Part shown: positions 34,283 to 44,079 of the stretch, piece after piece | Layout: every line of letters begins with the position of its first letter | How positions within the stretch are numbered: the stretch's first letter is position 1 | Assembly: GCF_020012125.1 (NCBI RefSeq) | Contig: NZ_JAIFAG010000001.1 | Span: 310,001 to 374,000, forward strand | Length of the DNA: 64,000 nucleotides | Reading direction: 5' to 3' | Source of the DNA: Hymenobacter psoromatis | GTDB taxonomy: Bacteria > Bacteroidota > Bacteroidia > Cytophagales > Hymenobacteraceae | Made by a program: the position numbers and the translations under genes | Notes under the pieces: model-generated | The model's input: only the letters and a program-made list of their open reading frames with translations | What the model was told of the DNA's origin: nothing | Databases searched by the model: none

Positions 34283-35917
34283 ATGCAACGCCGCCAATTC
34301 CTTCAGCATGGCACGCAGGCTGCTTTGGCCTCGGCCCTGCTGCCGCTTGCTGCTTCTGCCGCCGCCCCGGCCAGCCCTACCCCCCCCGCCACGCCCGATG
34401 CCACGCCCGCGCCTAGTCCTTTCGCGCTGAGCGAACTGACCATCAGCGACTTGCAAGCGCAGCTAGCCAGCGGCAAGGCCACCAGCCGCAGCCTGTGCCA
34501 GCAGTACCTGGCCCGCATCGCGGCCATTGACAAAGGTGGCCCCGGTCTGAATGCCATCATCGAGCTGAACCCCGACGCGCTCACTATCGCCGACGGCCTG
34601 GACAAGGAGCGCAAGGCCGGCAAGCTGCGCGGTCCGCTGCACGGCATTCCGGTCTTAATTAAGGATAATATTGATACCGGCGATAAGATGCAGACCACCG
34701 CTGGCGCGCTGGCGATGGCTGGCCATCACGCCGCTCAGGATGCCTTCGTGGCCAAGCAGCTGCGCCAGGCCGGGGCCATTATTCTGGGTAAAACGAATCT
34801 GAGCGAGTGGGCCAACTTCCGCTCCACGCACTCGGTGAGTGGCTGGAGCAGCCGCGGCGGCCAGACGCACAATCCGCACGTCATCGACCGCACGCCCAGC
34901 GGCAGCAGCGCCGGCTCGGGCGCAGCGGCGGCGGCCAGCCTGTGCGCGGCGGCCGTCGGCACCGAAACCAACGGCTCCATTGTATCGCCCAGCTCGTGCA
35001 ACGGCCTGGTGGGCCTCAAGCCCACTGTGGGGCTGGTGAGCCGCACCGGCATCATCCCCATTTCAGCCACTCAGGATACGGCCGGCCCAATGGCCCGCTG
35101 CGTGCGCGACGCGGCCCTGATGCTCGGCGCGATGGCTGGCCCCGACCCCGCCGATACCATCACCGTTTCGGCCAAAAATCCCGCCAAGGCCGCCGACTAC
35201 ACCCGTCTACTCCGTCCTGACGCGCTGAAAGGCCAGAAGCTAGGGGTAGAGAAAGGCCACCTCGCCAGCCAAACCATCGGCGGCGAGCTGCTGCGCAAAG
35301 CCGTGGCCGACCTCAAGGCCCAGGGTGCCACGGTGACCGAAGTAGACGTGCACGCCGCTACCCAGCCCATCGGCGAAGCCGAGTTTGACGTGCTACTTTA
35401 TGAGTTCAAGGATGGCCTGAACAAATACCTGGCCGGTACCAAAGCCCCGGTCAAAACCCTGGCTGAGGTTATTGCCTTCAACAAAGCTCACGCCGCCCAG
35501 GCTATGCCTTACTTCCAGCAGGAAATCCTGGAAATGGCCGAAAAAACCGATGGCCTGGGCAGCGAGAAGTATAAAGCCGCGCTGCGCAAAGTGGTGGATA
35601 CGTCCCGCGCCGCCCTCGACGCGGCCCTGAAAACCGACGGTGGCCTGGCCGCCATCCTGGGCATCACGACCGGCCCGGCCGCTTGCATCGACCTCGTGAA
35701 TGGCGAGTATGACACCGGTCCCGGCTATTCGGGCGCGGCCGCAATGGCCGGCTACCCCCACCTTACCCTGCCGATGGGCTATATTCATGGCCTACCCGTT
35801 GGCCTGTCCTTCGTCGGCGCTCCTTATAGAGAAGCGGAGTTGCTGGCCCTCGGCTACGCCTACGAGCAGGCGACTAAGCACCGGAAGGCACCGGATTTTA
35901 AGGCGGTGATAGGCTGA
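34283..35917 (+). CDS. Tat-exported amidase (amidase signature family)
   Basis: A 544-residue hydrolase with a Ser-cisSer-Lys triad: Lys127 (VLIKDNIDT), a Ser of TPSGSSAGSG (206-212) and Ser232 in TNGSIVSPSS. The N-terminus MQRRQFLQHG followed by a hydrophobic Ala/Leu stretch is a plausible twin-arginine signal, which implies periplasmic action on a small amide or peptide. It is not part of the GatCAB operon. An additional TTG one codon upstream is open. It stands alone between two repeats. Confidence 0.92.
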   Translation: MQRRQFLQHGTQAALASALLPLAASAAAPASPTPPATPDATPAPSPFALSELTISDLQAQLASGKATSRSLCQQYLARIAAIDKGGPGLNAIIELNPDALTIADGLDKERKAGKLRGPLHGIPVLIKDNIDTGDKMQTTAGALAMAGHHAAQDAFVAKQLRQAGAIILGKTNLSEWANFRSTHSVSGWSSRGGQTHNPHVIDRTPSGSSAGSGAAAAASLCAAAVGTETNGSIVSPSSCNGLVGLKPTVGLVSRTGIIPISATQDTAGPMARCVRDAALMLGAMAGPDPADTITVSAKNPAKAADYTRLLRPDALKGQKLGVEKGHLASQTIGGELLRKAVADLKAQGATVTEVDVHAATQPIGEAEFDVLLYEFKDGLNKYLAGTKAPVKTLAEVIAFNKAHAAQAMPYFQQEILEMAEKTDGLGSEKYKAALRKVVDTSRAALDAALKTDGGLAAILGITTGPAACIDLVNGEYDTGPGYSGAAAMAGYPHLTLPMGYIHGLPVGLSFVGAPYREAELLALGYAYEQATKHRKAPDFKAVIG

Positions 35918-35951
35918 AGAGCAAGCGTAATTAGTCGGAGCTGTCATTTAT

Positions 35952-36004
35952 AATCAAAGCGAACGTCATGCAGACCGAAGGGAAGCATGACGTTCGCTTT
36001 GATT
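35952..36004. repeat. Family-C hairpin (compact form)
   Basis: Perfect 20-base arms AATCAAAGCGAACGTCATGC and the complement are separated by 13 bases. It shares GAACGTCA and GAAGCATG with the larger family-C palindromes. It lies after the amidase gene. Confidence 0.9.
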
Positions 36005-36045
36005 ACTTATTTCTCATGTCCCGGTCGGGAGCGCTACGGGGGCCA

Positions 36046-36053
36046 TACCTTTG
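36046..36053 (+). promoter_or_regulatory. -7 promoter element of the AraC-type gene
   Basis: TACCTTTG matches TAnnTTTG and ends 22 bases before the ATG. Confidence 0.5.
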
Positions 36054-36075
36054 AATTTCACAAAGCCCAGCTGCC

Positions 36076-37014
36076 ATGCCCGCCGTCCCCCTCGCCGAAT
36101 TATACCAGGAGCTGACTACCTGCACGGGTACCGGGTTGAGCGGGCTCTTGCCGAGCGGCATTCAGCAGGAAGTAGGGCATTTCAATGTTTTCAACCTGGC
36201 CGACCTGGGGCTGCCCATTGGCGGGAAGCCAACTGCGCCCTACCCCTGCCGGGCGTTCTATAAAATCAGCCTGCTGAATAGCCACAGCCGGTTAGAGTAT
36301 CCCGAGGGAGCGGTGGAGGTAATCGGGCCGGCGCTGGTGTTTTCTACCCCCAAAGTGTTGCACTACTGGCTGCCACGGGAACGGCAAACCGGTCAGTTCT
36401 GCGTCTTCACGGCCGACTTTCTGCGCCCCACCAGCAGCGGGGTAGTGCTCGACGAGCTGCCGATTTTCAAAGCCACTGGCTACCCGGTTTTTCACTTGTC
36501 GGCAGTCGAGGCCGCCCGCGCCGCGGTCATTTTTGAGCGGATGCAGGAGGAAATTGCTTCCGATTACGCTTATAAATATGACCTACTGCGCACCTACGTG
36601 CTGGAGCTGATTCACCTGGGCCAGAAGCGGCAGCCGGCCACGGCCTTGCACCCGGCGCACAGTGCCCCTGCGCGGCTCACGTCGCGCTTTATTGAGCTGC
36701 TGGAGCAGCAGTTTCCGCTGGAAAGTCCGCAGCAACTGCTGCGGCTGCGCACGGCCACGGACTACGCCGACCGGCTGGCGGTGCACGTCAACCACCTCAA
36801 TAAGGTGCTCAGGGAAACGACCGGCCGCACGACTACCGACCTCATCATGGGCCGCATCGGGCAAGAGGCGCAGGCCCTGCTACGCCAGACGCACTGGACG
36901 ATGGCAGAGATTGCCGATAGCCTGGGCTTTACCGACGTGGCGCACTTCTCGCACTTTTTCAAGCGCCACGCGGCGGTAGCGCCCGGCGCTTTTCGCAATC
37001 AGGTGTTGGTTTGA
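36076..37014 (+). CDS. AraC-family transcriptional regulator
   Basis: A 312-residue regulator. The N-terminal half is an AraC-type cupin-like sensing domain (PYPCRAFYKISLL, GPALVFSTPKVLHYW). The C-terminal 100 residues hold two helix-turn-helix units (YADRLAVHVNHLNKVLRE and MAEIADSLGFTDVAHFSHFF). It lies 90 bases before an SDR gene in the same direction, a common regulator-target pair in Bacteroidota, so it probably controls the SDR. Confidence 0.93.
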   Translation: MPAVPLAELYQELTTCTGTGLSGLLPSGIQQEVGHFNVFNLADLGLPIGGKPTAPYPCRAFYKISLLNSHSRLEYPEGAVEVIGPALVFSTPKVLHYWLPRERQTGQFCVFTADFLRPTSSGVVLDELPIFKATGYPVFHLSAVEAARAAVIFERMQEEIASDYAYKYDLLRTYVLELIHLGQKRQPATALHPAHSAPARLTSRFIELLEQQFPLESPQQLLRLRTATDYADRLAVHVNHLNKVLRETTGRTTTDLIMGRIGQEAQALLRQTHWTMAEIADSLGFTDVAHFSHFFKRHAAVAPGAFRNQVLV

Positions 37015-37104
37015 ATTCTACATAAAATGGATTGGTGGGCGCAAGTGGCGCGCTCGTGGGCCGGGGGACCTTTGTCGGGTTCTCAAACCCCCTAGTTTCA
37101 CCAC

Positions 37105-37857
37105 ATGACAACTTCCAAAATCGCGCTCGTGACCGGCGGCAGCCGCGGCCTGGGCAAAAACATGGCCCTGAGCCTCGCCAAAAAAGGCATTGATGTTATC
37201 CTAACCTACCACAGCCAGCAGGCCGACGCCCAGGCCACGGTAGCCGAAATAGCAGCCCTGGGGCGCAAAGCCGTGGCCTTGCAGCTGAACGCCGCCGACC
37301 TCAGCGGCTTCGATGCGTTCTACGCCCAGGTGACCGCGGCGCTGCAAGGCACGTTTGGTACCAGCCGCTTCGACTTCCTTATCAACAATGCGGGTACCGT
37401 CGTAATGGCCCCCATCGCGGATACCACGGAAGCGCAGTTTGACGATATGCTCAATATCCACTTCAAGGGCGTTTACTTCTTGACCCAGAAAGCCCTGCCG
37501 CTACTCAACGACGGTGGCCGCATCATCAACATCTCGTCGGCTACCGCGCGGATTTCCTACCCCGGCGTTTCGGCCTACGCCTCTATGAAAGGGGCGGTTG
37601 AGGTATTTACGCGGGCGCTGGCGGTGGAGCTGGGCGCGCGCAACATTGCGGCCAACGTAGTGGCCCCCGGTGCCATTTTTGGCGGCGGAGCCATGACTGA
37701 CACGCCCGAAGCGCGGGCCTACGTGACCCAAATGACCGCGCTAGGCCGGGTGGGCTTGCCCGACGATGTGGGCGGCGTGGTGGCTTTCCTCTGCACCCAG
37801 GAAGCCGGCTGGCTGAACGGCCAGCGCATTGAGTTGACGGGTGGCGTTGGCCTGTAA
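37105..37857 (+). CDS. Short-chain dehydrogenase/reductase
   Basis: A 250-residue classical SDR. It has the cofactor loop TGGSRGLG (10-17), NNAG near 94-97, the catalytic Ser (INISS, 141-145), Tyr158 and Lys162 (YASMK). It oxidises or reduces an alcohol/ketone with NAD(P); the substrate is unknown. It probably answers to the AraC-type regulator just upstream. Confidence 0.95.
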   Translation: MTTSKIALVTGGSRGLGKNMALSLAKKGIDVILTYHSQQADAQATVAEIAALGRKAVALQLNAADLSGFDAFYAQVTAALQGTFGTSRFDFLINNAGTVVMAPIADTTEAQFDDMLNIHFKGVYFLTQKALPLLNDGGRIINISSATARISYPGVSAYASMKGAVEVFTRALAVELGARNIAANVVAPGAIFGGGAMTDTPEARAYVTQMTALGRVGLPDDVGGVVAFLCTQEAGWLNGQRIELTGGVGL

Positions 37858-37866
37858 CTGGCTCTC

Positions 37867-37970
37867 AGCACGAAGTAGGGTGCGGGGCTCGTCCCCGCCC
37901 GTCGGTGAACGATTCCCATGCGAGACGTTCACCAACGGGCGGGGGCAAGCCCCGCACCCTACTTCGTGCT
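37867..37970. repeat. Family-D-related 44-base-arm palindrome between convergent genes
   Basis: Arms 37867-37910 and 37927-37970 pair with only three mismatches around a 16-base loop. The right arm reaches into the TAG stop codon of the leftward FAD oxidase. Its arm start AGCACGAAGTAG resembles the 28052 element. Confidence 0.92.
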
Positions 37971-39378
37971 AAAATATCTTCCCCGGATTCAGAATCCCGT
38001 GTGGGTCAAAGACCTGCTTGATGCCGCGCATGAGGTTCAAGTTGGCTTCGGCCAGGGCGATGGGTAGGAACTGCTTTTGCACCAGCCCGATACCGTGCTC
38101 GCCCGAGATGGTGCCGCCGAGCTTTACGCAGAGCTGGAAAATCTCCGAGATGGGCTGGCGCAGGCCCACGTTCCACTGCTCGTCGGTGAGGTCGCCGCGG
38201 ATGATGTTGACGTGCAGGTTGCCATCGCCGGCGTGGCCGTAGCATACACTCTTGAAGCCGTGGCGGGCCCCTATTTCCTTCACGCCTTTGAGCAGGGTAG
38301 GCAGCTCGGCGCGGGGCACCACCGTGTCCTCCTCTTTATAGACGGAGTTGTAGCGCACCGAATTGCCAATGTTGCGCCGAATCTTCCACAGGTCGTCCTT
38401 TTGCCCGGCGGTGTCGGCGAGCAGGATTTCGCCCACGTCATACTTTTCCAGTACACCGTAGACCTGCTCGGCTTCCTTATATAGCTCGTCCAAATCCTGG
38501 CCATCGAGCTCGATGAGCAGGTGGGCAGTGATGTCTTCGGGTAGGGTGAGCGGAATTTTCAGATAATCGGAGGACCAGGCGATGGCCTCGCGCTCCATAA
38601 ACTCCATGCCCGACGGGATGATGCCCGCCCGAAATACCGCCGATACGGCCTCGGCCGCCTGCGCCTCCTGGCGGAAGGGCACCAGCATCAGGATGTTGTG
38701 GGGGGGGTAGGGTAGGAGCCGGAACACGGCTTTGGTGATGATGCCCAGCGTGCCCTCCGAACCCACCATGAGCTGGGTGAGGTTGTAGCCGGTGGCATTT
38801 TTGAGGGTATTGGCCCCGGTCCAGATAATGTCGCCAGTGGGCAGTACTACCTGTAAATTAAGCACGTAGTCGCGGGTGGTGCCGTATTTCACGGCCTTGG
38901 GGCCGCCGCTGCTTTGGCTCAGGTTGCCGCCCAAAAAGCACGAGCCCTTGCTGGCCGGGTCGGGGGGGTAGAAGAGGCCCACTTCCTTCACCGCGTTCTG
39001 GAAAGCCTCCGTTACCACGCCCGGCTCCACGGTAGCTTGCAGGTTGCGCTCGTCAATTTTCAGAATCTTATTGAATCGCTCCATGCTGAGCACCACGCCC
39101 TTATGGATGGGTAGGGCCCCGCCGCTGAGGCCGGTACCCGCCCCGCGGGCCGTGACGGGCACCCGGTGCGCGTGGCAGAGCTTCAGGATGGCGCTGATTT
39201 CCTCCGGGGTGCCAGGCCGCAACACCACGTCGGGCACGAAGTGGAAGTCCTCGGTGTGGTCGCGGCCGTAGGCTTCGTACTGCTGGGCTTCGGCGGTGGC
39301 AGCCGTGAGCACGTGCGCCGGACTCACAATTTGCTCGAAAGCAGATACCAGCGCGGGGGTAAGGGCGTTGAAAGGCAT
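37969..39378 (-). CDS. FAD-binding 2-hydroxyacid oxidase (glycolate/D-lactate type)
   Basis: A 469-residue flavoprotein of the VAO/PCMH group. It has the pyrophosphate-binding segment VTARGAGTGLSGGALP, later GGNLSQSSGGPKAVKYGTT and the C-terminal CYGHAGDGNLHVNI and SGEHGIGLVQK segments of D-lactate/glycolate dehydrogenases (GlcD). It oxidises a 2-hydroxyacid; the in vivo electron acceptor is unknown. ATG 39378 was chosen; an upstream frame overlaps the divergent NlpC gene. Confidence 0.93.
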   Translation of the reverse strand: MPFNALTPALVSAFEQIVSPAHVLTAATAEAQQYEAYGRDHTEDFHFVPDVVLRPGTPEEISAILKLCHAHRVPVTARGAGTGLSGGALPIHKGVVLSMERFNKILKIDERNLQATVEPGVVTEAFQNAVKEVGLFYPPDPASKGSCFLGGNLSQSSGGPKAVKYGTTRDYVLNLQVVLPTGDIIWTGANTLKNATGYNLTQLMVGSEGTLGIITKAVFRLLPYPPHNILMLVPFRQEAQAAEAVSAVFRAGIIPSGMEFMEREAIAWSSDYLKIPLTLPEDITAHLLIELDGQDLDELYKEAEQVYGVLEKYDVGEILLADTAGQKDDLWKIRRNIGNSVRYNSVYKEEDTVVPRAELPTLLKGVKEIGARHGFKSVCYGHAGDGNLHVNIIRGDLTDEQWNVGLRQPISEIFQLCVKLGGTISGEHGIGLVQKQFLPIALAEANLNLMRGIKQVFDPHGILNPGKIF

Positions 39379-39424
39379 GAGTGAAAAAACGCGGCCAAGG
39401 GCCGCCGGGCTATATTTGCCAGTA

Positions 39425-40126
39425 ATGCAGTGTGAAAAAACGAAGGTAAGGCCGCTGGCCAAAGTGCTGACTACAGGGCGCTGGTTCGCGGCGCGGGCCG
39501 GCCGGCGAGGATATTACAGCCTGGTAATCGTATTGTTACTACTCGGCAGCAGCTGCCAGCGCAAACTCAACCAGCACAACGGCCGCTACTACTCGGCCCG
39601 CGATATGGTTCGCCTCAAGCGGGGCGAGCGGGTAGCCCGCCCCAGTGTGAGTAAAACCAAAGTGCGTACCACTACGGCCAGCGGCAGCGCCGTTACCAAA
39701 ACTGTTATTAAGCGGCCAGCCCGCGCCAGTAGCGCTACCGGCGTGGTAGCCGAGGCCATTGAGCACGCCCGCGGCTACCAAGGCACGCCCTACCTCTACG
39801 GCGGTACCACGCGGCTGGGTATCGACTGCTCGGCGCTGCTTCAGCTCTCGTTTGCCGAGGCGGGCGTCAGCATCCCGCGCTCCTCCAACGAGCAGGCCGC
39901 CTGGGGCGACCCAGTGAAGCCAACTAATTTGCGGCCCGGTGATTTTCTTTTTTTTGGGGCTTCGCCTGGCTCATCGACTATCACCCACGTGGGTATGGTG
40001 ACGGTAGTAGATGAGGAAGGGGTGGAGTTTATTCACGCCTCTACCTCCCTGGGTGTCATTGAGAACAGCTTCGAAGCCGACTATTATTTGAGCCGGTTTA
40101 TCCGGGCAGTACGACCCCGATTATGA
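39425..40126 (+). CDS. NlpC/P60 lipoprotein (cell-wall endopeptidase)
   Basis: A 233-residue lipoprotein. The N-terminal hydrophobic run VIVLLLLGSSC has a lipobox Cys. A Lys/Arg/Thr linker and an NlpC/P60 domain follow, with catalytic Cys in IDCSALLQLSF and His in THVGMV (then HAST). These enzymes cut peptidoglycan stem peptides. Start ATG 39425 was preferred over longer frames because it precedes the signal peptide by a short basic stretch. It diverges from the FAD oxidase gene. Confidence 0.92.
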   Translation: MQCEKTKVRPLAKVLTTGRWFAARAGRRGYYSLVIVLLLLGSSCQRKLNQHNGRYYSARDMVRLKRGERVARPSVSKTKVRTTTASGSAVTKTVIKRPARASSATGVVAEAIEHARGYQGTPYLYGGTTRLGIDCSALLQLSFAEAGVSIPRSSNEQAAWGDPVKPTNLRPGDFLFFGASPGSSTITHVGMVTVVDEEGVEFIHASTSLGVIENSFEADYYLSRFIRAVRPRL

Positions 40127-40222
40127 AGAAAAGATGAGGATTTGATGAGGAAATAGACGCGCAAATAACTAATCTTTAGATTGTTAACACTGTCGTAACA
40201 CGGGGTTTTGGTGGGTGCTGAG

Positions 40223-40230
40223 TACCTTTG
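40223..40230 (+). promoter_or_regulatory. -7 promoter element of TonB-dependent receptor 1
   Basis: TACCTTTG lies 44 bases before the ATG. A TTTG at 40207-40210 is nearer than the usual -33 spacing, so only the -7 element is confident. Confidence 0.5.
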
Positions 40231-40274
40231 TGCTCCCATCCGCTCGTGCTTTTTCCTCACTTTTTCTCTTCATT

Positions 40275-43200
40275 ATGAAGTTACTGTACTTACGACAGGC
40301 GTTTGTGCTGGTCACCCTCCTACTGATGGCCCACCTGGGCTGGAGCCAGGGCGCTACTACGGCTGCCATGAGCGGCACCATCACCGACAGCAAGGGCCAG
40401 GCCCTCCCCGGAGCCACGGTTATTGCCGTGCACACGCCCACCAACACCCAGTACGTGGCCCCGACCAACTCCGACGGCCGCTTCAGCATTCAGAACATGC
40501 GGGTAGGCGGGCCCTACACCGTGAAAGTAACCTTCGTGGGCTTTCAGGATTTCAACCGCACGGGTGTCAACCTAACGTTGTCGGAGAACTTCCGCCTCGA
40601 CGTGAAGCTGAGTGATGCTTCGACCCAGCTGAGCGAAGTGACCGTGACCGGCCGCCAGAACCCGGTTATCAACGCCGACCGCACCGGAGCCGCCACCACC
40701 ATTCAGCGGCAGGTGATTGAGCAGCTGCCGACCATCAACCGCTCGTTTGCTGACTACACCCGCCTCACGCCCCAGGCCAGCGGCAGCGGCGGCTTTGGGG
40801 GCCGCGATGGCCGCCTCAATAACGTGACCATCGACGGGGCACTGTTTAACAACGCCTTCGGCCTGGCGGGCACCATTGGCGGGCAGGCCAACGCCCAGCC
40901 GATTTCGCTCGACGCCATCGACCAGATTCAGGTGAGCATCGCGCCTTACGACGTGCGCCAAGGCTCGTTTACGGGCGCGAATGTGAACGCCGTAACCCGC
41001 TCGGGTACCAACAAGGTATCGGCTTCGGTGTATGGCTTTTACCGCGACCAGAAGTACGTGGGCAAGCAGATTGCCGACGTGAACAACCCGGTACCGACCT
41101 TCAACCTGAAAAACTTCGGCTTTCGCGTGGGTGGCCCCATTATCAAGGATAAGCTGTTCTTCTTCCTGAACGCCGAGCGCGAGCTGCGCACTGACCCGCC
41201 CACGGGCAACTACACGGCCTCCGGCCCTGGCAACCCGGCCAATGGCCAAACGGTATCGCAAGCATCGGCGCAGGACCTGACTACGCTCAACAGCTTTTTG
41301 ATGAGCAACTACAACTACAGCCCCGGTGCCTACCAGGGCTACTCACTGGCCTCAAACAGCGACAAGATTACGGCCAAGATTGACTGGAACATCAGCTCGA
41401 ACCACCGTTTCAACATCAAGTACAACTACTTGAAGTCGTACCGCGATGTGCCACCCAGCGGCTCGGGCTCCATCAGCAACCGCTCGCAGACGATATACGG
41501 CCTACCCTACTTCGGCTCATACTACCGCATCAACAACAACCTCAACTCGTTTATCGCGGAGTTGAACAGCACGTTTGGGGCGAAATTCTCCAATAACATG
41601 ACCGCGGGCTACTTGGCCAACCGCGACACCCGCGAGGCCGGCGGCGGCGGCGCTATTCCGCTGTTTCCGCTGGTGGACATCGGCAACGCCTCGGGCCTGA
41701 GCGCGCCGGGCACGCGGGTTACGGCCCCACAGACGCTCACTTCATTTGGCTACGAGCCCTTCTCGGCCTTTAATATTCTGAAAACCGATACGTACCAGTT
41801 TGGCGACAACTTCACAGCCTTCCTGGGCGAGCACAACGTGACGGTAGGTACCTACAACGAGCTGTATAAGTTTACTAACGGCTTCGCGCCGCAGTACTAC
41901 GGCGCGTTCGTGTATAACTCGCTGCAAGATTTCTACGCCTCGGCCGCCACCACAGCCGCGCCCTACGGCTACGACTACACCAGCGGTGGCCAGCCTACCC
42001 CCCGCACCCAGACTGAGGGCCTGAACTCGGCCCAGCGCTACCAGCTGCGCTACTCGGCTCTGGCCGATGGCTCGTTCCCGTTCGCCGTGACCAACGCCGC
42101 CCAGATTGGTTTGTACGTGCAGGATGAGTGGTCGCCGGCCAGCAACTTCAAGCTGACCTACGGCATCCGCGGCGACCTGCCCATCATCTACTCCACCATT
42201 CAGCAGAACACCGCGCTAGCTAACCTCACCAATTTCCGCGATGGGATTCGACTTAATACCAGCCAAGAGCCGAAGCGCACGGTGCTGTTTTCGCCCCGCG
42301 TGGGCTTTAACTGGGACGTGAACAACGACCGCAAAACGCAGCTGCGCGGCGGCACGGGCATCTTCACCGGCCGTGTACCCTACGTGTACCTCTCGAATCA
42401 GGCCAGCAACAACGGCGTGCAGTTTGGCTCGATTGACGTGCAGGGTACGGCCGCCGCGCCGTACACCTTTAGCGGCGATGTGAATAAGTACCGCACCCAG
42501 CTGGCAGCGGGCGGGGCTAACACCTCGTACAACATTGCCGTCACGGGCCGCGACTTCAAATTTCCGCAGGTGTGGCGCTCGAACCTGGCCGTGGACCATG
42601 AGCTACCCGGCGGCATCGTGGCTACCCTCGAAGCCTTGTACAGCAAGGACGTGAATGCGGTGTATTTCCAGAATGTAGACCTGCCGAACTCCACGCAGCG
42701 CGCGGCCGGCCCGGATAACCGCCCGATTTTTTACACTGCCAACGGCACGGGTGGCGTTAATGCCTCGCCCTACTACCGCATCTACGGGCAAACGCCCGAC
42801 GGCAAGGCCACGGCCGCCACGGTAACCAACCCGGCCATTACGGATGCCATCCTGCTCACCAATACCAATAAGGGCTACTCGTACAGCTTCACGGCCCAGT
42901 TGCAGAAAACCTTTAATAACGGCTTCTACGCGATGGCGGCCTACACCTACTCCGATGCCCGCTCGGTAAACGACGGCGGTACCATCGCGCAGTCGAGCTG
43001 GTCGGGCCGGCCCGTTTCGGGTGACCCTAACGCCAACGTGCTGAGCTACTCCTCCTACCTGGTGTCGAACCGCGTAATTGGCTCGGTCTCGTACCGCTTC
43101 AACTACATCGGGCACCTGGGCACTACCCTCTCGATGTTCTACAACGGGCAGCCCAACGGCCGCTACTCATATACCTACGGCGGTGACATGAACGGCGACG

Positions 43201-43754
43201 GCGTAACCGGCAACGACCTGATGTACATCCCTAAAACGACCGGCCCTGACCAGATTCAGCTGGTGGACCGGGTGTTTTTCAATAACACGGCCAACAAGTT
43301 TATCTACACCGCTGCCCAGCAGGCCGCTGACCTGGAAAAATACATCCAGGCCGACCCCTACCTGCGTGCCCACCGCGGCCAATACGCCGAGCGCAACGGG
43401 GCCCAGCTGCCCTGGCAGCATGAGGTAGACGTGCGGGTGCTGCAAGACATTTTCACCAACATCGGCGAGAATCGCAACGCCTTGCAGTTCAGCATCGACA
43501 TCTTCAACGTGGGCAACCTGATTAACCGCAACTGGGGTGCGGGGCAGTTCCAGTACACGTCCCAGCCGCTGGCCTTCGCGGGCTACAATGCGCAGGGTGC
43601 CCCCACGTTCCAGTTTCAGTACGTAGGCAACCCCACGGTAGGAGCCAACGGGGTAACCAGCCCGCAGCTGCTGACCACCCCCTTCCGCGCCGATGTAACG
43701 ACCCTGACCTCGCGCTGGCAGGCGCAGATTGGCCTGCGCTACCTCTTCAACTAA
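40275..43754 (+). CDS. TonB-dependent receptor with CarboxypepD_reg-like N-domain (1)
   Basis: A 1159-residue outer-membrane beta-barrel. The signal peptide ends at WSQ; residues 25-110 are a carboxypeptidase-regulatory-like domain (GTITDSKGQALPGATVIAV). The plug follows (NVTIDGALFNNAFG, QVSIAPYDVRQGSFTGANV). The barrel ends with LRYLFN, an aromatic-rich C-terminal strand. It imports or exports a large ligand with energy from TonB. There is no SusD-like partner. It is a tandem paralogue of the next gene. Confidence 0.93.
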   Translation: MKLLYLRQAFVLVTLLLMAHLGWSQGATTAAMSGTITDSKGQALPGATVIAVHTPTNTQYVAPTNSDGRFSIQNMRVGGPYTVKVTFVGFQDFNRTGVNLTLSENFRLDVKLSDASTQLSEVTVTGRQNPVINADRTGAATTIQRQVIEQLPTINRSFADYTRLTPQASGSGGFGGRDGRLNNVTIDGALFNNAFGLAGTIGGQANAQPISLDAIDQIQVSIAPYDVRQGSFTGANVNAVTRSGTNKVSASVYGFYRDQKYVGKQIADVNNPVPTFNLKNFGFRVGGPIIKDKLFFFLNAERELRTDPPTGNYTASGPGNPANGQTVSQASAQDLTTLNSFLMSNYNYSPGAYQGYSLASNSDKITAKIDWNISSNHRFNIKYNYLKSYRDVPPSGSGSISNRSQTIYGLPYFGSYYRINNNLNSFIAELNSTFGAKFSNNMTAGYLANRDTREAGGGGAIPLFPLVDIGNASGLSAPGTRVTAPQTLTSFGYEPFSAFNILKTDTYQFGDNFTAFLGEHNVTVGTYNELYKFTNGFAPQYYGAFVYNSLQDFYASAATTAAPYGYDYTSGGQPTPRTQTEGLNSAQRYQLRYSALADGSFPFAVTNAAQIGLYVQDEWSPASNFKLTYGIRGDLPIIYSTIQQNTALANLTNFRDGIRLNTSQEPKRTVLFSPRVGFNWDVNNDRKTQLRGGTGIFTGRVPYVYLSNQASNNGVQFGSIDVQGTAAAPYTFSGDVNKYRTQLAAGGANTSYNIAVTGRDFKFPQVWRSNLAVDHELPGGIVATLEALYSKDVNAVYFQNVDLPNSTQRAAGPDNRPIFYTANGTGGVNASPYYRIYGQTPDGKATAATVTNPAITDAILLTNTNKGYSYSFTAQLQKTFNNGFYAMAAYTYSDARSVNDGGTIAQSSWSGRPVSGDPNANVLSYSSYLVSNRVIGSVSYRFNYIGHLGTTLSMFYNGQPNGRYSYTYGGDMNGDGVTGNDLMYIPKTTGPDQIQLVDRVFFNNTANKFIYTAAQQAADLEKYIQADPYLRAHRGQYAERNGAQLPWQHEVDVRVLQDIFTNIGENRNALQFSIDIFNVGNLINRNWGAGQFQYTSQPLAFAGYNAQGAPTFQFQYVGNPTVGANGVTSPQLLTTPFRADVTTLTSRWQAQIGLRYLFN

Positions 43755-43782
43755 ACCTCGGCTCCGGCCCGGTACCCAGCAC

Positions 43783-43817
43783 AAGCGGGGGTAGGAAGCA
43801 ATTCCTACCCCCGCTTT
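43783..43817 (+). terminator. Intrinsic terminator with GGGGTAGG in its stem
   Basis: A perfect 15-bp stem AAGCGGGGGTAGGAA/TTCCTACCCCCGCTT with a 4-base loop runs into a T tract. The stem carries the over-represented GGGGTAG word. Confidence 0.93.
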
Positions 43818-44028
43818 TTTATGCTGCTAAGGGATGAATTTTATTATTTGATGAATCCACTTGCTAGCTGAATAAGTTGGAAACGGAGATATACGCATTT
43901 CGATGGTGGGTAACTCTCCATATACCTGCTTGCTACCCCTAGCATGTATTGGTGTATGATGAATGAACATCAACGATAGTTAAATGAAGATTTGGTGAGA
44001 AAGTGGAGTTTTGCGTCCGGGTACCGCG

Positions 44029-44036
44029 TAACTTTG
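44029..44036 (+). promoter_or_regulatory. -7 promoter element of TonB-dependent receptor 2
   Basis: TAACTTTG, with a possible TTTG (44010-44013) upstream, lies 43 bases before the ATG. Confidence 0.5.
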
Positions 44037-44079
44037 CGGCGTATTGGCGTCCATGAGCCTTTTCACTTTTTTTCATTTT

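Larger units (their letters stand above)
43755..44079. other. Intergenic interval between the two receptors
   Basis: It holds a strong terminator (43783-43817), then an AT-rich stretch to about 44010, and a TAACTTTG promoter element before receptor 2. No gene was found. Confidence 0.75.
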
